From NCBI GenBank assembly GCA_963828285.1, contig CAWHEB010000004.1:186001-250000 (forward strand): a stretch of DNA of 64,000 nucleotides, written 5' to 3'. Both the position numbers and the translations under genes were made by a program. The stretch is from DAIOEK01 sp963828285. Lineage in GTDB: Bacteria; Chloroflexota; Anaerolineae; Anaerolineales; Anaerolineaceae. The notes under the pieces are model-generated. The model did no database searches, was not told where the DNA came from, and saw only the letters and a program-made list of their open reading frames with translations. Of this stretch, positions 38,237 through 48,350 are shown piece after piece (the first letter of the stretch is position 1; every line of letters starts with the position of its first letter).

Positions 38237-39355
38237 ATGAATTCCAATGGATACAGCGCATGGCTCGAGATCGACATTGAGCAAATCAAGACTAACGTCA
38301 AAGAGTTGATCCGTATTAGTGGTGCAGAAGTAATGGCAATTGTAAAAGCCAACGGGTACGGACATGGAGCCTCTGAAATAGCGGTTGCTTCAGTGGAAGC
38401 GGGTGCTACCTGGTGTGGAGTTGCTAGGTTGGAGGAGGCGATTGCTCTTCGCAGGGCTGGTATTCACAGTCATATTCTGGTTTTGGGATACACATCTCCG
38501 GACCGGATTGCCGAAGCAGTGAACAACAATATCTGCCTGACAATCTATGATCAGCAGATAGGTGAAGCATATGCTGAACAGGCCGAGAAGTTTGGAGGCG
38601 GCTTACGGCTTCATATCAAAGTGGATACAGGTATGGGCAGATTGGGAATTCCTCCGGAAACTGCCCTGGAATTCATCACAAAACTTTCACTCATGCCCCA
38701 GCTGAATATAGAAGGGATCTTCACCCATTTTGCACGGGCTGATGAACCTCTGGCTCCAACAACAGCCCAACAATTGGTTTTATTTGATACCTTGATTAAT
38801 CAATTAAAGAAGAATGGAATTGCCCCCAGATACATCCATTCAGCTAATTCGGCAGCAATACTCAATTACCCTCATTCCAGATATGATCTGGTTCGTCCCG
38901 GGATCGCTCTGTACGGTTATCAACCATCTCCTGAAACCGAAGTACCACCCTCCATTCGACCCGCGTTGACTTGGAAAACAAGGTTAACGTCAGTCCGCAC
39001 CTTCCCGGCAGGTCATGGCATATCTTACGGACATATTTACCATACACAAAAGGCGGAAAAGATCGGATCGATAGCCATTGGTTACGCAGATGGTTTCCGG
39101 CGTGCCCCTGGGAATATCGCTCTGGTTCATGGAAATCGTGTCCCTGTAGTTGGACGGGTTTGCATGGATCAATGCATGTTGCAGCTTGATGGAATCCCTG
39201 ACGCAGAAATTGGTGATGAGGTTGTTTTGTTGGGAAGGCAAGGTGATGAAGTCATAACTGCTGAAGAGATTGGAATCCGTTGGGGAACTTTTAATTACGA
39301 AGTGATCTGTGGACTATCCGCTAGATTGCCAAGAATTTATTCGAATAACCCATGA
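38237..39355 (+). CDS. alr: Alanine racemase
   Basis: Makes D-alanine for peptidoglycan. The PLP lysine is in AIVKANGYGHGA near residue 38. The catalytic Tyr region is RTFPAGHGISYGHIY, with VCMDQCML downstream. 372 aa is the normal length. An in-frame ATG at 38171 lies inside the preceding terminator, so the start at 38237 is chosen, directly after the -10 box. The stop overlaps the recJ start (39352-39355). Confidence 0.94.
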   Translation: MNSNGYSAWLEIDIEQIKTNVKELIRISGAEVMAIVKANGYGHGASEIAVASVEAGATWCGVARLEEAIALRRAGIHSHILVLGYTSPDRIAEAVNNNICLTIYDQQIGEAYAEQAEKFGGGLRLHIKVDTGMGRLGIPPETALEFITKLSLMPQLNIEGIFTHFARADEPLAPTTAQQLVLFDTLINQLKKNGIAPRYIHSANSAAILNYPHSRYDLVRPGIALYGYQPSPETEVPPSIRPALTWKTRLTSVRTFPAGHGISYGHIYHTQKAEKIGSIAIGYADGFRRAPGNIALVHGNRVPVVGRVCMDQCMLQLDGIPDAEIGDEVVLLGRQGDEVITAEEIGIRWGTFNYEVICGLSARLPRIYSNNP

Positions 39356-41058
39356 CCCGAACACCACAAAACTTTATGAAACGATGGGTAATACCTGCTT
39401 CAACGTCTCCAGTACAGACCGGTTTTCTGGGTAAATTTTCTCCTTTATTTCAACAGATCTTATATAACCGCGGAATCGCAACAGATGATACCGCGATGAG
39501 TTTTCTTTATCCTGATCTGAAAACCACTCACAATCCTTTCCAGCTTACAGGAATGATGTCTGCTGTCAATCGTATAATTGCTGCCATCCAAAAAGATGAA
39601 CCGATTACGATTTTTGGTGATTATGATGTGGATGGGGTGACTGCCACCGCTCTTCTGGTTGAAGCCATTCAGGGTCAGGGTGGCATCGTCACCATGAAAA
39701 TTCCAGACCGCTTTGAAGAAGGATATGGCCTTAACAAGAAAGCGCTCGAAGATATCCATACTTCAGGAGTGAAACTGGTTATTTCAGTGGATTGCGGCAT
39801 CCGTTCCATAGATGAAGCATTATTTTGTAAGCAGATCGGCTTAGACCTGATCATCACAGATCACCACCAACCATTGGATATTCTTCCCGAAGCGTTAGCT
39901 GTAATCAATCCCAAACAGCCAAATGATGAATATCCATTCAAAGAACTTGCGGGTGTGGGTGTCGCTTATAAACTGGCTCAAGGATTGTTCTCAAGTCTTG
40001 GAGCACCAGAGAATATAGTCGAACGATGGTTGGATCTGGTTGCTTTGGGAACCGTCGCGGATATGGCTCCATTGTTGGGGGAAAACCGGATTCTCGTAAA
40101 ACTTGGATTGGAACAATTGCGGGCAGGTAAACGATGTGGGATTTTTGATCTCAGTTCTGTAGCGGGTATTAACCCATCAACCATCTCTGCGTCTGATATT
40201 GGCTTCAAACTTGGTCCGAGATTGAACGCCGCCGGTAGACTTGAATCCGCGGTTAATTCCTACGGATTACTTGTATCCAGGGATCAGGATGAGTCAAAAC
40301 GGTTAGCCAATGAGTTGAATAAACAAAATACACAGCGACAGGAACAGACCCGTTCCACCCAGGAGAAGGCAATTGCCACAATCGAATCCACGCCTGATGA
40401 ATTCATTCTGATCGTTATCGATCCAGATTTTAATGAAGGCATCGTCGGACTGGCTGCGTCCCGGTTGGTGGAGCAATATCATCGACCGGCGATAGTGGGC
40501 GTCAGAAATGAAGAAAACACCCGTTGTTCATGCCGTAGCATTGCAGATTTTCACATCACCAGGGCTTTGGATGAATGCAAGGATTTGTTGATCAGGCATG
40601 GTGGACATGCCGCAGCAGCTGGATTTACAGTATCCAATGACAATTTGGAGTCGCTCTTAACTCGCCTCAAACAAATTGCTGAACGCGAACTTAGCAATAA
40701 AGACCTTACCCCAGTGATGACTGCCGACGCAGTTGTGGATTTTAACCAGATTAACCCGCGGGAGATGTTTACATTCCTCGATCAATTACAGCCAGTAGGA
40801 TATGGAAACCCCGAAGTGGTCTTGTGCAGTAAAGGTATAACCGTCACCCAGAAGAGGTCGATTGGGAGTGATAATCGGCACCTGAAATTGATTGTAACTG
40901 ATGGATGGCAGACCTATGATTGTATCGCTTTCGGGTTTGGATATCTTGCTGTCGAGAACTTTAATAAGGTCGATATCCTTTACACATACGAGCTAAATAA
41001 TTTCAACGGACGAAGTAATCCACAATTGAATATTAAAGATATTCACCTGATCCAATAA
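39352..41058 (+). CDS. recJ: Single-stranded-DNA exonuclease RecJ
   Basis: A 5'-3' ssDNA exonuclease of recombination and mismatch repair. The DHH-family motifs are present: ITIFGDYDVDGVTATALL, the Asp-rich SVDCGIRS, LIITDHHQP, LDLVALGTVADM, then the DHHA1 motif region RHGGHAAAAGF and a C-terminal OB-fold. 568 aa matches the family. It is coupled to alr by a 4-base overlap. Confidence 0.95.
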   Translation: MTRTPQNFMKRWVIPASTSPVQTGFLGKFSPLFQQILYNRGIATDDTAMSFLYPDLKTTHNPFQLTGMMSAVNRIIAAIQKDEPITIFGDYDVDGVTATALLVEAIQGQGGIVTMKIPDRFEEGYGLNKKALEDIHTSGVKLVISVDCGIRSIDEALFCKQIGLDLIITDHHQPLDILPEALAVINPKQPNDEYPFKELAGVGVAYKLAQGLFSSLGAPENIVERWLDLVALGTVADMAPLLGENRILVKLGLEQLRAGKRCGIFDLSSVAGINPSTISASDIGFKLGPRLNAAGRLESAVNSYGLLVSRDQDESKRLANELNKQNTQRQEQTRSTQEKAIATIESTPDEFILIVIDPDFNEGIVGLAASRLVEQYHRPAIVGVRNEENTRCSCRSIADFHITRALDECKDLLIRHGGHAAAAGFTVSNDNLESLLTRLKQIAERELSNKDLTPVMTADAVVDFNQINPREMFTFLDQLQPVGYGNPEVVLCSKGITVTQKRSIGSDNRHLKLIVTDGWQTYDCIAFGFGYLAVENFNKVDILYTYELNNFNGRSNPQLNIKDIHLIQ

Positions 41059-41060
41059 AA

Positions 41061-41090
41061 ATGCGCCTTTCGGCGCATATTTATTTTTTT
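41061..41090. terminator. Terminator, recJ / GT2
   Basis: ATGCGCC (41061-41067), loop TTTC, GGCGCAT (41072-41078), followed by ATTTATTTTTTTT. It lies between convergent genes. Confidence 0.85.
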
Positions 41091-41770
41091 TAATCCACAA
41101 ATCGATATTTCAGCAATGTCCAAACCGCTTCAAAAGCGTCACCCATATGGATCTTTTTCCCTTGCGAATAATCTCGCGGATTAAAGTCAATGGGTACTTC
41201 ATAGATCCGATATTTTCGTTTTAAGACCTTGGCAGTAAATTCCGGCTCGAAGTCGAATCTCCTCGCATGAAGGGGAATATCCTTTATCAGGTCGCGTTTG
41301 AAAACTTTATATCCTGTTTCCATATCGCTGAGAATATTGTTGTAAAGAATATTGGTCATGAAGGTCAATAGTTTATTTGCGACCATATTCCAATATAAGA
41401 TGGGGCGTCTGGCACCTCCCAAAAACCGGGAACCGTAAACAACATCTGCGATTCCCTCTTCAATTGGGCGGAGAAGATGGGGATACTCACGCGGATCGTA
41501 TTCCAGATCAGCATCCTGGATCAGTACAACATCTCCTGTAGCAGCCTTGATTCCTGTTCGGACTGCTGCCCCTTTTCCCTGATTTTTCTCATGCAGGATC
41601 ACGCGGATCAGTGGATCCTTCACACTGGATAGATATTCTCTAGTGCCGTCAGTGGACCCATCATCCACAACAACGATCTCATTCGCCAAATTCACCGCCT
41701 TTACTCTGCGGAGAATTTCTTCAATGGTTTGAATTTCGTTATAAGCGGGTAGGATAACAGTTAAATTCAT
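41090..41770 (-). CDS. GT2 glycosyltransferase (DPM/DolP-sugar synthase type)
   Basis: A 226-aa GT-A enzyme: VILPAYNEIQTIEEIL, EIVVVDDGSTDGT, QGKGAAVRTGI, VLIQDADLEYDP and GYKVFKRD. No membrane segments follow, so it is the soluble class that usually moves a hexose or mannose from a nucleotide sugar to polyprenyl phosphate. Such lipid-linked sugars could serve a GT-C enzyme like the one at 21.6 kb; that link is inference. The gene has a textbook leaderless promoter. Confidence 0.87.
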   Translation of the reverse strand: MNLTVILPAYNEIQTIEEILRRVKAVNLANEIVVVDDGSTDGTREYLSSVKDPLIRVILHEKNQGKGAAVRTGIKAATGDVVLIQDADLEYDPREYPHLLRPIEEGIADVVYGSRFLGGARRPILYWNMVANKLLTFMTNILYNNILSDMETGYKVFKRDLIKDIPLHARRFDFEPEFTAKVLKRKYRIYEVPIDFNPRDYSQGKKIHMGDAFEAVWTLLKYRFVD

Positions 41771-41805
41771 AAAGTCATTATAAATTGCACTGTCAGATTG
41801 GGCAA
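41771..41805 (-). promoter_or_regulatory. Leaderless promoter of the GT2 gene
   Basis: On the minus strand: TTGCCC (41800-41805), 17 bp, TATAAT (41777-41782), GACTTT, then the ATG (41768-41770). The best example of the pattern in this window, with alr. Confidence 0.72.
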
Positions 41806-41897
41806 GAAACGAATTGCTTTGAATTTCTCCATGCTATAATCATGAGGGGTAAATACACCTAGGTTGTCACAGCAATTAATTGCTGGAGGATTGTTGC

Positions 41898-43244
41898 ATG
41901 AACTCATTCACCATTAAAACCGCACCCGAGACCGGAGCTTCCGGAACACCCACTAATCTCCCCTTTGTTCCACCCGCTATCACACGGATTGAAGACACAG
42001 GATTATCTCCCCTGTGGGTACAAGACCTTATTTTAAAGGTCTTCTATTTTCAGGGATATATGACCGGTTTCAAGCTGTCTGAAGAGATCGCCCTGCCGTA
42101 TGTAGGTGTTGTCGATCTGCTATTGGAAGTATTAAAAAGGGAAAAACTGGTTGAGGTCAAATCTTCTCAGGTGGGTTTGGGTGAAGGTGCCTATCAATGG
42201 GCGATAACTGGCGCAGGCATCGCCAGAGCTCGTGAAGCTCTGGAACGCAGCCAGTACGCCGGTCCAGCCCCAGTTCCTTTGACTGTTTATAACGAATCGC
42301 AAAAGAAACAAAGCCGCGGCCGTACCATGGTGACCGATAAGATGATGCGCCAGATCCTTTCCACATTGGTTCTTGGTGAAAAAACTTTCTCCCGTATTGG
42401 ACCTGCTGTTAATTCCGGAACTTCATTATTCCTGTATGGTCCTCCAGGGAATGGAAAAACCAGTATCGCCCGTGCTATCGGTAATCAGATCCTTTCGCAA
42501 ACCTTGTATATCCCATTTTCACTATATATTGATGGCCAGGTAGTCAAGCTTTACGATAACGTAAACCATCAGATGGCACCCGATGAAGATGCGAATATCC
42601 AGGCTACCGGATCATTGCGCGGACAGCGCCGCGATCCCCGCTGGATGAAGATCCGCCGTCCATTCATCGTTGTCGGTGGTGAGCTCAGTATGGCTGGGTT
42701 GGACCTGGTATATGATGATGTCCACAAGTTTTACGAGGCACCATTCCACCTGAAAGCCAATGGCGGTATCTTTCTGATTGACGACTTTGGACGCCAGCAA
42801 ATCCGTCCGCGCGATCTGTTGAACCGCTGGATTGTTCCTCTTGAAAACCGTATCGATTATCTGACCCTACATACAGGACGCAAGATAGAGATCCCATTCG
42901 ATGTCTTGGTGGTCTTCTCCACGAACCTTCCACCGAAAGACTTGGTTGATGAAGCTTTCCTTCGCCGTTTACGCCATAAGATCGAAATTGGCGATCCATC
43001 ATACGAAGAATACCGTGAGATATTCAAACGTGTTGCAGCGGATAAGGGTGTTGCCTACAGCGATCAAGGTCTTGCCCACCTGTTGCAGGAATGGTACATC
43101 AAGAAGGACCGCAAAGTACGGGCGTCTCATCCGCGAGACCTATGCGATCAGATCATCGACATCGCCAGGTATATGAGGTTGGAACCCAGTATGACAAATG
43201 AATTATTGGATCGGGCTGCAGGCTCATATTTCGTAGAGTTGTAA
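41898..43244 (+). CDS. AAA ATPase with winged-helix N-terminus
   Basis: A 448-aa P-loop protein. Residues about 45-120 look like a winged helix (LILKVFYFQGYMTGFKL). The AAA core has Walker A FLYGPPGNGKTSIARA, Walker B GGIFLIDDFGRQ, sensor 1 VVFSTNLPPK and an Arg-finger-like DEAFLRRLRHKIEI. No partner domain gives a function. Similar stand-alone ATPases occur in Chloroflexota and cyanobacteria. The start ATG at 41898 follows GGAGGATTGTTGC; an earlier in-frame TTG at 41880 is less likely. The next gene starts one base after its stop. Confidence 0.75.
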   Translation: MNSFTIKTAPETGASGTPTNLPFVPPAITRIEDTGLSPLWVQDLILKVFYFQGYMTGFKLSEEIALPYVGVVDLLLEVLKREKLVEVKSSQVGLGEGAYQWAITGAGIARAREALERSQYAGPAPVPLTVYNESQKKQSRGRTMVTDKMMRQILSTLVLGEKTFSRIGPAVNSGTSLFLYGPPGNGKTSIARAIGNQILSQTLYIPFSLYIDGQVVKLYDNVNHQMAPDEDANIQATGSLRGQRRDPRWMKIRRPFIVVGGELSMAGLDLVYDDVHKFYEAPFHLKANGGIFLIDDFGRQQIRPRDLLNRWIVPLENRIDYLTLHTGRKIEIPFDVLVVFSTNLPPKDLVDEAFLRRLRHKIEIGDPSYEEYREIFKRVAADKGVAYSDQGLAHLLQEWYIKKDRKVRASHPRDLCDQIIDIARYMRLEPSMTNELLDRAAGSYFVEL

Positions 43245-43245
43245 A

Positions 43246-44001
43246 ATGACAATCGATCACTTCCCTACCCCGATGATTATTGCACATCGGGGAGCAAGCG
43301 CGTATTCTCCCGAGAATACGCTTCCTGCTTTTATTCTGGCAGGAGAACAAGGAGCACATGGGATCGAATTGGATGTCAAATTAACCGGGGATGGTGAAGT
43401 AGTAGTCTTGCACGATCAAAGTGTGGACCGCACCACAAACGGCCAAGGTGATCTTCGATCCTTCACAATCAATCAACTCAAGAAGTTGGACGCTGGTTCC
43501 AAGTTTTCCGAAGAATTCAGTAATACTCGAATCCCGACATTGCGGGAAGTATTAGAAACCGTAAGCAAAACATTATTCATTAACATAGAACTGACTAATT
43601 ATGCGTCCCCGCAGGATGATCTGGTTGCCAGGGTGATCAGTTTGGTTAGACAATTCGGTCAACTGGATCGGATCCTCTTCTCTTCTTTCAATCCTTTTGC
43701 ACTGTACAAAGCCAAATCACTCTGCCCTGAAATACCTAACGGACTGTTGATTATGCCGACAGGTTCATTTTGGTTTGCAAATAATATATTCGCTCCTCTA
43801 TTACATTGCAAGGCTCTCCACCCGTTCCATGCAGATACTCGTAAATCGATGATTGATTCCGCCCATAAAAAAGGTCGTAGGGTACATGTCTGGACAGTCA
43901 ATAGCGATATTGAAATGCAGAGGCTCTGTCAGGATGCCGCGGATGCTATTTTTACTGATGATCCGATTCTAGCCCGTAGCAATTTCTGCCCGAACAAGTG
44001 A
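43246..44001 (+). CDS. Glycerophosphodiester phosphodiesterase
   Basis: Hydrolyses glycerophosphodiesters to glycerol 3-phosphate and an alcohol. 251 aa with IIAHRGASAYSPENTLPAF, the metal ligands in GIELDVKLT and the HD of VVLHDQSVDRTTNG. There is no signal peptide, so it is a cytosolic UgpQ-like form. The ATG comes just after the AAA ATPase stop. Confidence 0.93.
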   Translation: MTIDHFPTPMIIAHRGASAYSPENTLPAFILAGEQGAHGIELDVKLTGDGEVVVLHDQSVDRTTNGQGDLRSFTINQLKKLDAGSKFSEEFSNTRIPTLREVLETVSKTLFINIELTNYASPQDDLVARVISLVRQFGQLDRILFSSFNPFALYKAKSLCPEIPNGLLIMPTGSFWFANNIFAPLLHCKALHPFHADTRKSMIDSAHKKGRRVHVWTVNSDIEMQRLCQDAADAIFTDDPILARSNFCPNK

Positions 44002-44126
44002 CTCTGGAATCGATAATTGTATTTGGCGAACCATGTTCTGGTAAAATGAAGTATTCCTCCATGCCAAAAGTATTGACATGCAGGAAGAATAATCAAATTC
44101 TGCATCACTGAATATATGGGTAAACC

Positions 44127-46940
44127 GTGAAAAAACGCCGCACTGGTCTTCCCCAAATCGTTTTTCGCCTTTTCATTAACCTTTTGCTGATCCTTTCATT
44201 GTTATCCAGCGAAAGGATTGTTTCTGCATCGAACCCAACCCAGACCAGTATTGCTGACACCAAAGCAACCGAGCTGTTGTTAAAACTTTCAACCGCCGAA
44301 AAAGTTGGGCAGTTGTTTACGGTTACATTTCAGGGACAGGATATCTCGAGTGAATCTCAAATCTATGATCTCATCGCTCGCCACCATATTGGCGGAGTGA
44401 TGTTGTTGGCAAAAAACAATAATTTTATTGGTCCCGAAAATATCATTGATACAACATATCAACTGACCAAGAACCTTCAGTCTGTTGAATGGAATAGTTC
44501 ACTACAAGCACCTCTACCTGATCCAAATGTTGAACCAACCGAATACATTCCCCTGTTCATCGGCACCAGCCAACAAGGTGGCAGTTATCCTGGAAACCAG
44601 ATATTTTCCGGATTGTCAGCTGTTCCAAATCAGATGGCGATCGGAGCTGGATGGCAGATCAGTACAGCTCAAAAAACCGGCGAAGTGCTTGGCAACGAAT
44701 TAAGCCGATTGGGATTCAACCTCATACTGGGACCATCTTTGGACGTTCTTGAAGTGGGAAATCGGGAAGGCGATGACCTTGGGGTAAACTCCTTTGGTGG
44801 TGATCCTTATTGGGTTGGCGAGTTGGGGAAAGCATATATCAATGGATTGCACACCGGCAGCAATAACCAGATGTTGGTGATAGCAAAACACTTTCCCGGT
44901 CGGGGAGCAGCAGATCGTCCCCTCGATCTGGAAGTGGCAACCGTTCGAAAATCCCTTGAACAATTAAAACAGATTGAACTTGCCCCCTTCTTTTCTGTTA
45001 CTTCAAATGAAGATCCTGCCTCAAATGCGGATATTTTATTGGTCTCACACATCCGGTATCAGGGATTTCAGGGTAATATCCGGGCGACGACCAAACCGGT
45101 AAGTCTTGATCCATCTGCCTTGACCGATATTCTCGCTCTTCCTCAGTTTGCAGCCTGGAAATCTGCTGATGGTGTGCTGATGAGCGATGACCTGGGTAGT
45201 AGAGCCGTTCGCCGATTTATTGACCCCACATTCCAAACTTTTGATACCCGGCAGACCGCCCGGTCGGCGTTTTTGGCAGGTAATGATATCCTCTATATGG
45301 ATGATTTCGCCGGACCTGGTGACATCGATTCATATACTTCGATCAAGAACACCCTTGAGTTTTTTATTCAACGATACAACCAGGATACTGCCTTTGCACA
45401 AAGGGTTGACCAGGCAGTGCAGCAAATCCTGACTCTAAAATTCAAGATCTATCCTCAATTCACCTTCAATTCTATTTTCCCCTCAGAAGATGGATTGAAT
45501 CAGATTGGCAAGGAATTAAATCTTGATCCTGAAGCTGCCCAATTGGCTACAACCCTTATCGATCCATCAGCAGATGAACTCACTTCAGTCCTTCCTGATC
45601 CTCCTGAGAGAAGAGACCGGATCGTTTTTCTGGTTGACAGTCTGCGAGTCAGACAATGTTCAACATGTACGGATCAAGAGATTCTGCCGCAGGACTCCCT
45701 TGAAAAAGCGGTACTGAAAGCGTATGGACCTGATGGTTCCAACCAGATCACTAATGATCGAATGATCTCATATTCCTTTCAAGATGTTCAAGCCTGGTTG
45801 GATAAAAATACCCCTCCCAAAACTCTAGAACTGGACCTCAGACAATCCACCTGGGTTGTCGTCGCTATAAATTCACCAGATACACAGCGGATTGAGTCCG
45901 GTGCATTTTTACGCCTTCTAGCTGAAAAACCTGAAGTATTGCGGAACAAGAAAGTTGTAGTTTTTGCATTGAATGCTCCTTACTATTTGGATGCAACAGA
46001 TATATCCAAGATCACTGCATACTATGGAATCTATGGGAATACCATCGCTAGTGTGGACGAGGCTGCTCGGATCCTGTTTCAAGATATCCCGGCGAGAGGT
46101 GCATCACCCGTTAGCATCCCCGGTGTAGGATATGATCTGATCACGGCAACATCTCCGGATCCTGGGCAATTGATTCCATTAATGCTGGATATTCCCGATC
46201 AACGAGCTGACACAGGACAAGGACCGGCATTATCACAGGCGACGCCCACCGTGGGTCCTATTTTTAATATCGGTGATACCCTGCCAATGCGGACTGGAGT
46301 GATTTTGGACCATAATGGTCATCAAGTACCAGATGAAACAGTGGTCCGTTTTATCATAAACACTGGCGGCGAAACGGTTACCACCCAACAGATCGAATCA
46401 ACCACAAGGGATGGTGTCGCTCGTGCGAGTTACCGAATTAGTGATCGAGGTATGCTGCAGATCCATGTGATCAGTGAGCCTGCCCTCACCTCTGAAATTC
46501 TTCAGCTGGATGTCCGGTCAGATATCGGAGCTGCTATCACAGCTGTTGCCCCTACTCCAGTGCCCACAGAGACACCTGTTGCGACGATTACGACAACTGT
46601 ACAACCAACAGAAGTGAATGCGACTATCCAAAATGAAACTAAACCAGGAGGATGGGTCTGGTTTTTTAGCATGGCATTGTTGGCACTGGTTTGCTGGCTG
46701 GTTTTCCAGGTGGGTAAAACAATGCTCAACATCCGCTGGGGTATCCGCTGGGGATTATGTGCCTTGATTGGTGGAATAGCAGGATATCTTTGGGTATCCA
46801 CAGGACTGCCCGGTGGTTCTACCTGGTACCAATTGACCGGAAATACCGGATTGATCGGAGCCGTGCTCGTTGCTGGCGCTTTGGGTTGGTCCGCAGGGAT
46901 CTTGTGGTACGGTCTCGGAAGTAAAAGCATGAATAGATGA
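44127..46940 (+). CDS. GH3 (NagZ-like) secreted membrane-anchored protein
   Basis: A 937-aa protein with GTG start. Signal peptide at about 13-32; GH3 barrel at about 50-450 (AEKVGQLFTV, HIGGVMLL, GFNLILGPSLDV); a second alpha/beta domain at about 470-680; an Ig-like domain near 715-800; Thr/Pro linker; three C-terminal membrane segments. The catalytic nucleophile region SADGVLMSDDLGS is intact. The NagZ general-acid loop KHFPGHG-DSH reads KHFPGRGAADRPLD, so the usual His is missing. The substrate may be N-acetylhexosamine or another glycan. It ends at a strong terminator. Confidence 0.82.
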   Translation: MKKRRTGLPQIVFRLFINLLLILSLLSSERIVSASNPTQTSIADTKATELLLKLSTAEKVGQLFTVTFQGQDISSESQIYDLIARHHIGGVMLLAKNNNFIGPENIIDTTYQLTKNLQSVEWNSSLQAPLPDPNVEPTEYIPLFIGTSQQGGSYPGNQIFSGLSAVPNQMAIGAGWQISTAQKTGEVLGNELSRLGFNLILGPSLDVLEVGNREGDDLGVNSFGGDPYWVGELGKAYINGLHTGSNNQMLVIAKHFPGRGAADRPLDLEVATVRKSLEQLKQIELAPFFSVTSNEDPASNADILLVSHIRYQGFQGNIRATTKPVSLDPSALTDILALPQFAAWKSADGVLMSDDLGSRAVRRFIDPTFQTFDTRQTARSAFLAGNDILYMDDFAGPGDIDSYTSIKNTLEFFIQRYNQDTAFAQRVDQAVQQILTLKFKIYPQFTFNSIFPSEDGLNQIGKELNLDPEAAQLATTLIDPSADELTSVLPDPPERRDRIVFLVDSLRVRQCSTCTDQEILPQDSLEKAVLKAYGPDGSNQITNDRMISYSFQDVQAWLDKNTPPKTLELDLRQSTWVVVAINSPDTQRIESGAFLRLLAEKPEVLRNKKVVVFALNAPYYLDATDISKITAYYGIYGNTIASVDEAARILFQDIPARGASPVSIPGVGYDLITATSPDPGQLIPLMLDIPDQRADTGQGPALSQATPTVGPIFNIGDTLPMRTGVILDHNGHQVPDETVVRFIINTGGETVTTQQIESTTRDGVARASYRISDRGMLQIHVISEPALTSEILQLDVRSDIGAAITAVAPTPVPTETPVATITTTVQPTEVNATIQNETKPGGWVWFFSMALLALVCWLVFQVGKTMLNIRWGIRWGLCALIGGIAGYLWVSTGLPGGSTWYQLTGNTGLIGAVLVAGALGWSAGILWYGLGSKSMNR

Positions 46941-46945
46941 CTTAT

Positions 46946-46983
46946 AAAAAACAAACCTCTCAAATTTGAGAGGTTTGTTTTTT
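46946..46983. terminator. Bidirectional terminator, GH3 / TPR protein
   Basis: A 15-bp palindromic stem AACAAACCTCTCAAA with TTTGAGAGGTTTGTT (46950-46979), flanked by A and T runs. Confidence 0.9.
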
Positions 46984-46997
46984 ATGAATTGTTTAGC

Positions 46998-48116
46998 TCA
47001 ACCAGCGACAGTTGGTTCGGCAGTGGGTTCCTCAGTTGGAGCCTCAGTTGGAACTACATCGGTTGGTACCACCTCATCGGTTGGCACAATATCCGTTGGA
47101 GGAATCTCAGTCGGCTGTGACGCCAAACATTTATTGTGCGCTCTTGTATAGTTCTCCTGGAACTGTTTGTCCGCGCCAAGAGCGAATGACTGGATATAGT
47201 ATTCTTCTGCTGAACACCACTTTTCCTTAAGTAGCAATTCATCAGCATACCTCGCCATGGATTCACGATAGCGGTCTGCAACTGTCCTACTGGATCCATC
47301 CATCAGTCCTGGGAAGTATGGGTAAATTTCAGCCAGATACTTTATTGCGCTCTTCCAATCCACTTTCCAGTATTTCGCGGCATTGATGTACATGACCGCC
47401 CAGCTTTCTGTATCCCGAACCTCCCGATCCACTGGACCAAAACGCTGCATCATGGCGAAGTCATAGATTCCGCCTTCCAGATTACCTACCTGTAATATTT
47501 TTTGAATACCCCTAAACCGCAGCGCCTTGTAATATAAGCCATCCACTTCGAGTGTTTTAAAAGTAGGATTATTCTTCCGCAGAATATCCAGGGCATTCAT
47601 CGTCCCGTTCCAGTCTTGTGCACCTAGAAGTTGCTTGGCTTGCGCGAGCAGAGCTTCCGCTCCGCTCATATCCAACGTGGGTGCTGCGGTTGGAGATGGA
47701 GCGACGGTCGGGGTGGCTGTGGCGCTCATGATAATGGTGACCTTCGCCATTGCTTCCATGGCACCTGGGTATGCGGGATTGAGTTGAATTACGTAAGCAA
47801 AACGTTGCTTGGCAAATTCATACCTGCCAGCCTGAAAATCGGCAATCCCTAGTTGAAAATGCAGGGCAGCCTCTACATTGCGATTGTTTTGATCTGCTGC
47901 TTTTCGAATGGAGATACCGGCAGAGTATCCGCCAAATCCTCCAACACCGACGATGAGAAGGACTGCGAGAATCCCGCCAACGATCCATAACCAGGTTCTA
48001 CGGGGTTTGGGAAAGGTTATTGTCTCTCCAGGTGTGATTGATACGGTTTGGAGGGTGTCCTCCACCGAAATAGGTTTATTGGGTTGTGTTTCATCAATTT
48101 TATTCTGTTCTGACAT
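46998..48116 (-). CDS. Membrane-anchored TPR-like protein
   Basis: A 372-aa protein: cytosolic N-terminus (1-42), one membrane helix (43-66, WLWIVGGILAVLLIVGVG), then TPR-like helical pairs (AALHFQLGIADFQAGRYEFAKQ, NGTMNALDILRKNNP, CSAEEYYIQSFALG). Two Pro/Thr-rich linkers are present, at about 130-148 and at the C-terminus with repeated PTDxVPT. No enzymatic motif. Probably an envelope scaffold. A TATAAT lies 7 bases before the ATG. Confidence 0.75.
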   Translation of the reverse strand: MSEQNKIDETQPNKPISVEDTLQTVSITPGETITFPKPRRTWLWIVGGILAVLLIVGVGGFGGYSAGISIRKAADQNNRNVEAALHFQLGIADFQAGRYEFAKQRFAYVIQLNPAYPGAMEAMAKVTIIMSATATPTVAPSPTAAPTLDMSGAEALLAQAKQLLGAQDWNGTMNALDILRKNNPTFKTLEVDGLYYKALRFRGIQKILQVGNLEGGIYDFAMMQRFGPVDREVRDTESWAVMYINAAKYWKVDWKSAIKYLAEIYPYFPGLMDGSSRTVADRYRESMARYADELLLKEKWCSAEEYYIQSFALGADKQFQENYTRAHNKCLASQPTEIPPTDIVPTDEVVPTDVVPTEAPTEEPTAEPTVAG

Positions 48117-48129
48117 GCTGAATATTATA
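48117..48129 (-). promoter_or_regulatory. -10 element of a leaderless promoter (TPR protein)
   Basis: TATAAT on the minus strand (48124-48129), 7 bases from the ATG (48114-48116), no Shine-Dalgarno, no clear -35. Confidence 0.5.
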
Positions 48130-48270
48130 CCTTACGATTTAAGATAGAAATTTGAGTCCCAATTTCTTGCAGTTTGAAATAGCAGGCACACTTCGCTATG
48201 GATTATATGACGTATTTAACAACAAAAGAGTTTCAAATACGATGTGATCTTTTGAGGAAAGATGTAGCAA

Positions 48271-48350
48271 TAGGTTACCCATATTAAATCGCTTTTGGTG
48301 ACAAGCATTGTTTTCGTTTCCAGGGAAATTCATCAAAATTGGGTAACCTA
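48271..48350. repeat. Inverted repeat upstream of the MFS gene
   Basis: TAGGTTACCCA (48271-48281) and TGGGTAACCTA (48340-48350), perfect 11-bp arms 58 bases apart. It occupies most of the 292-bp gap between the TPR and MFS genes, which has no other recognisable content apart from the MFS ribosome-binding site. Confidence 0.55.
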
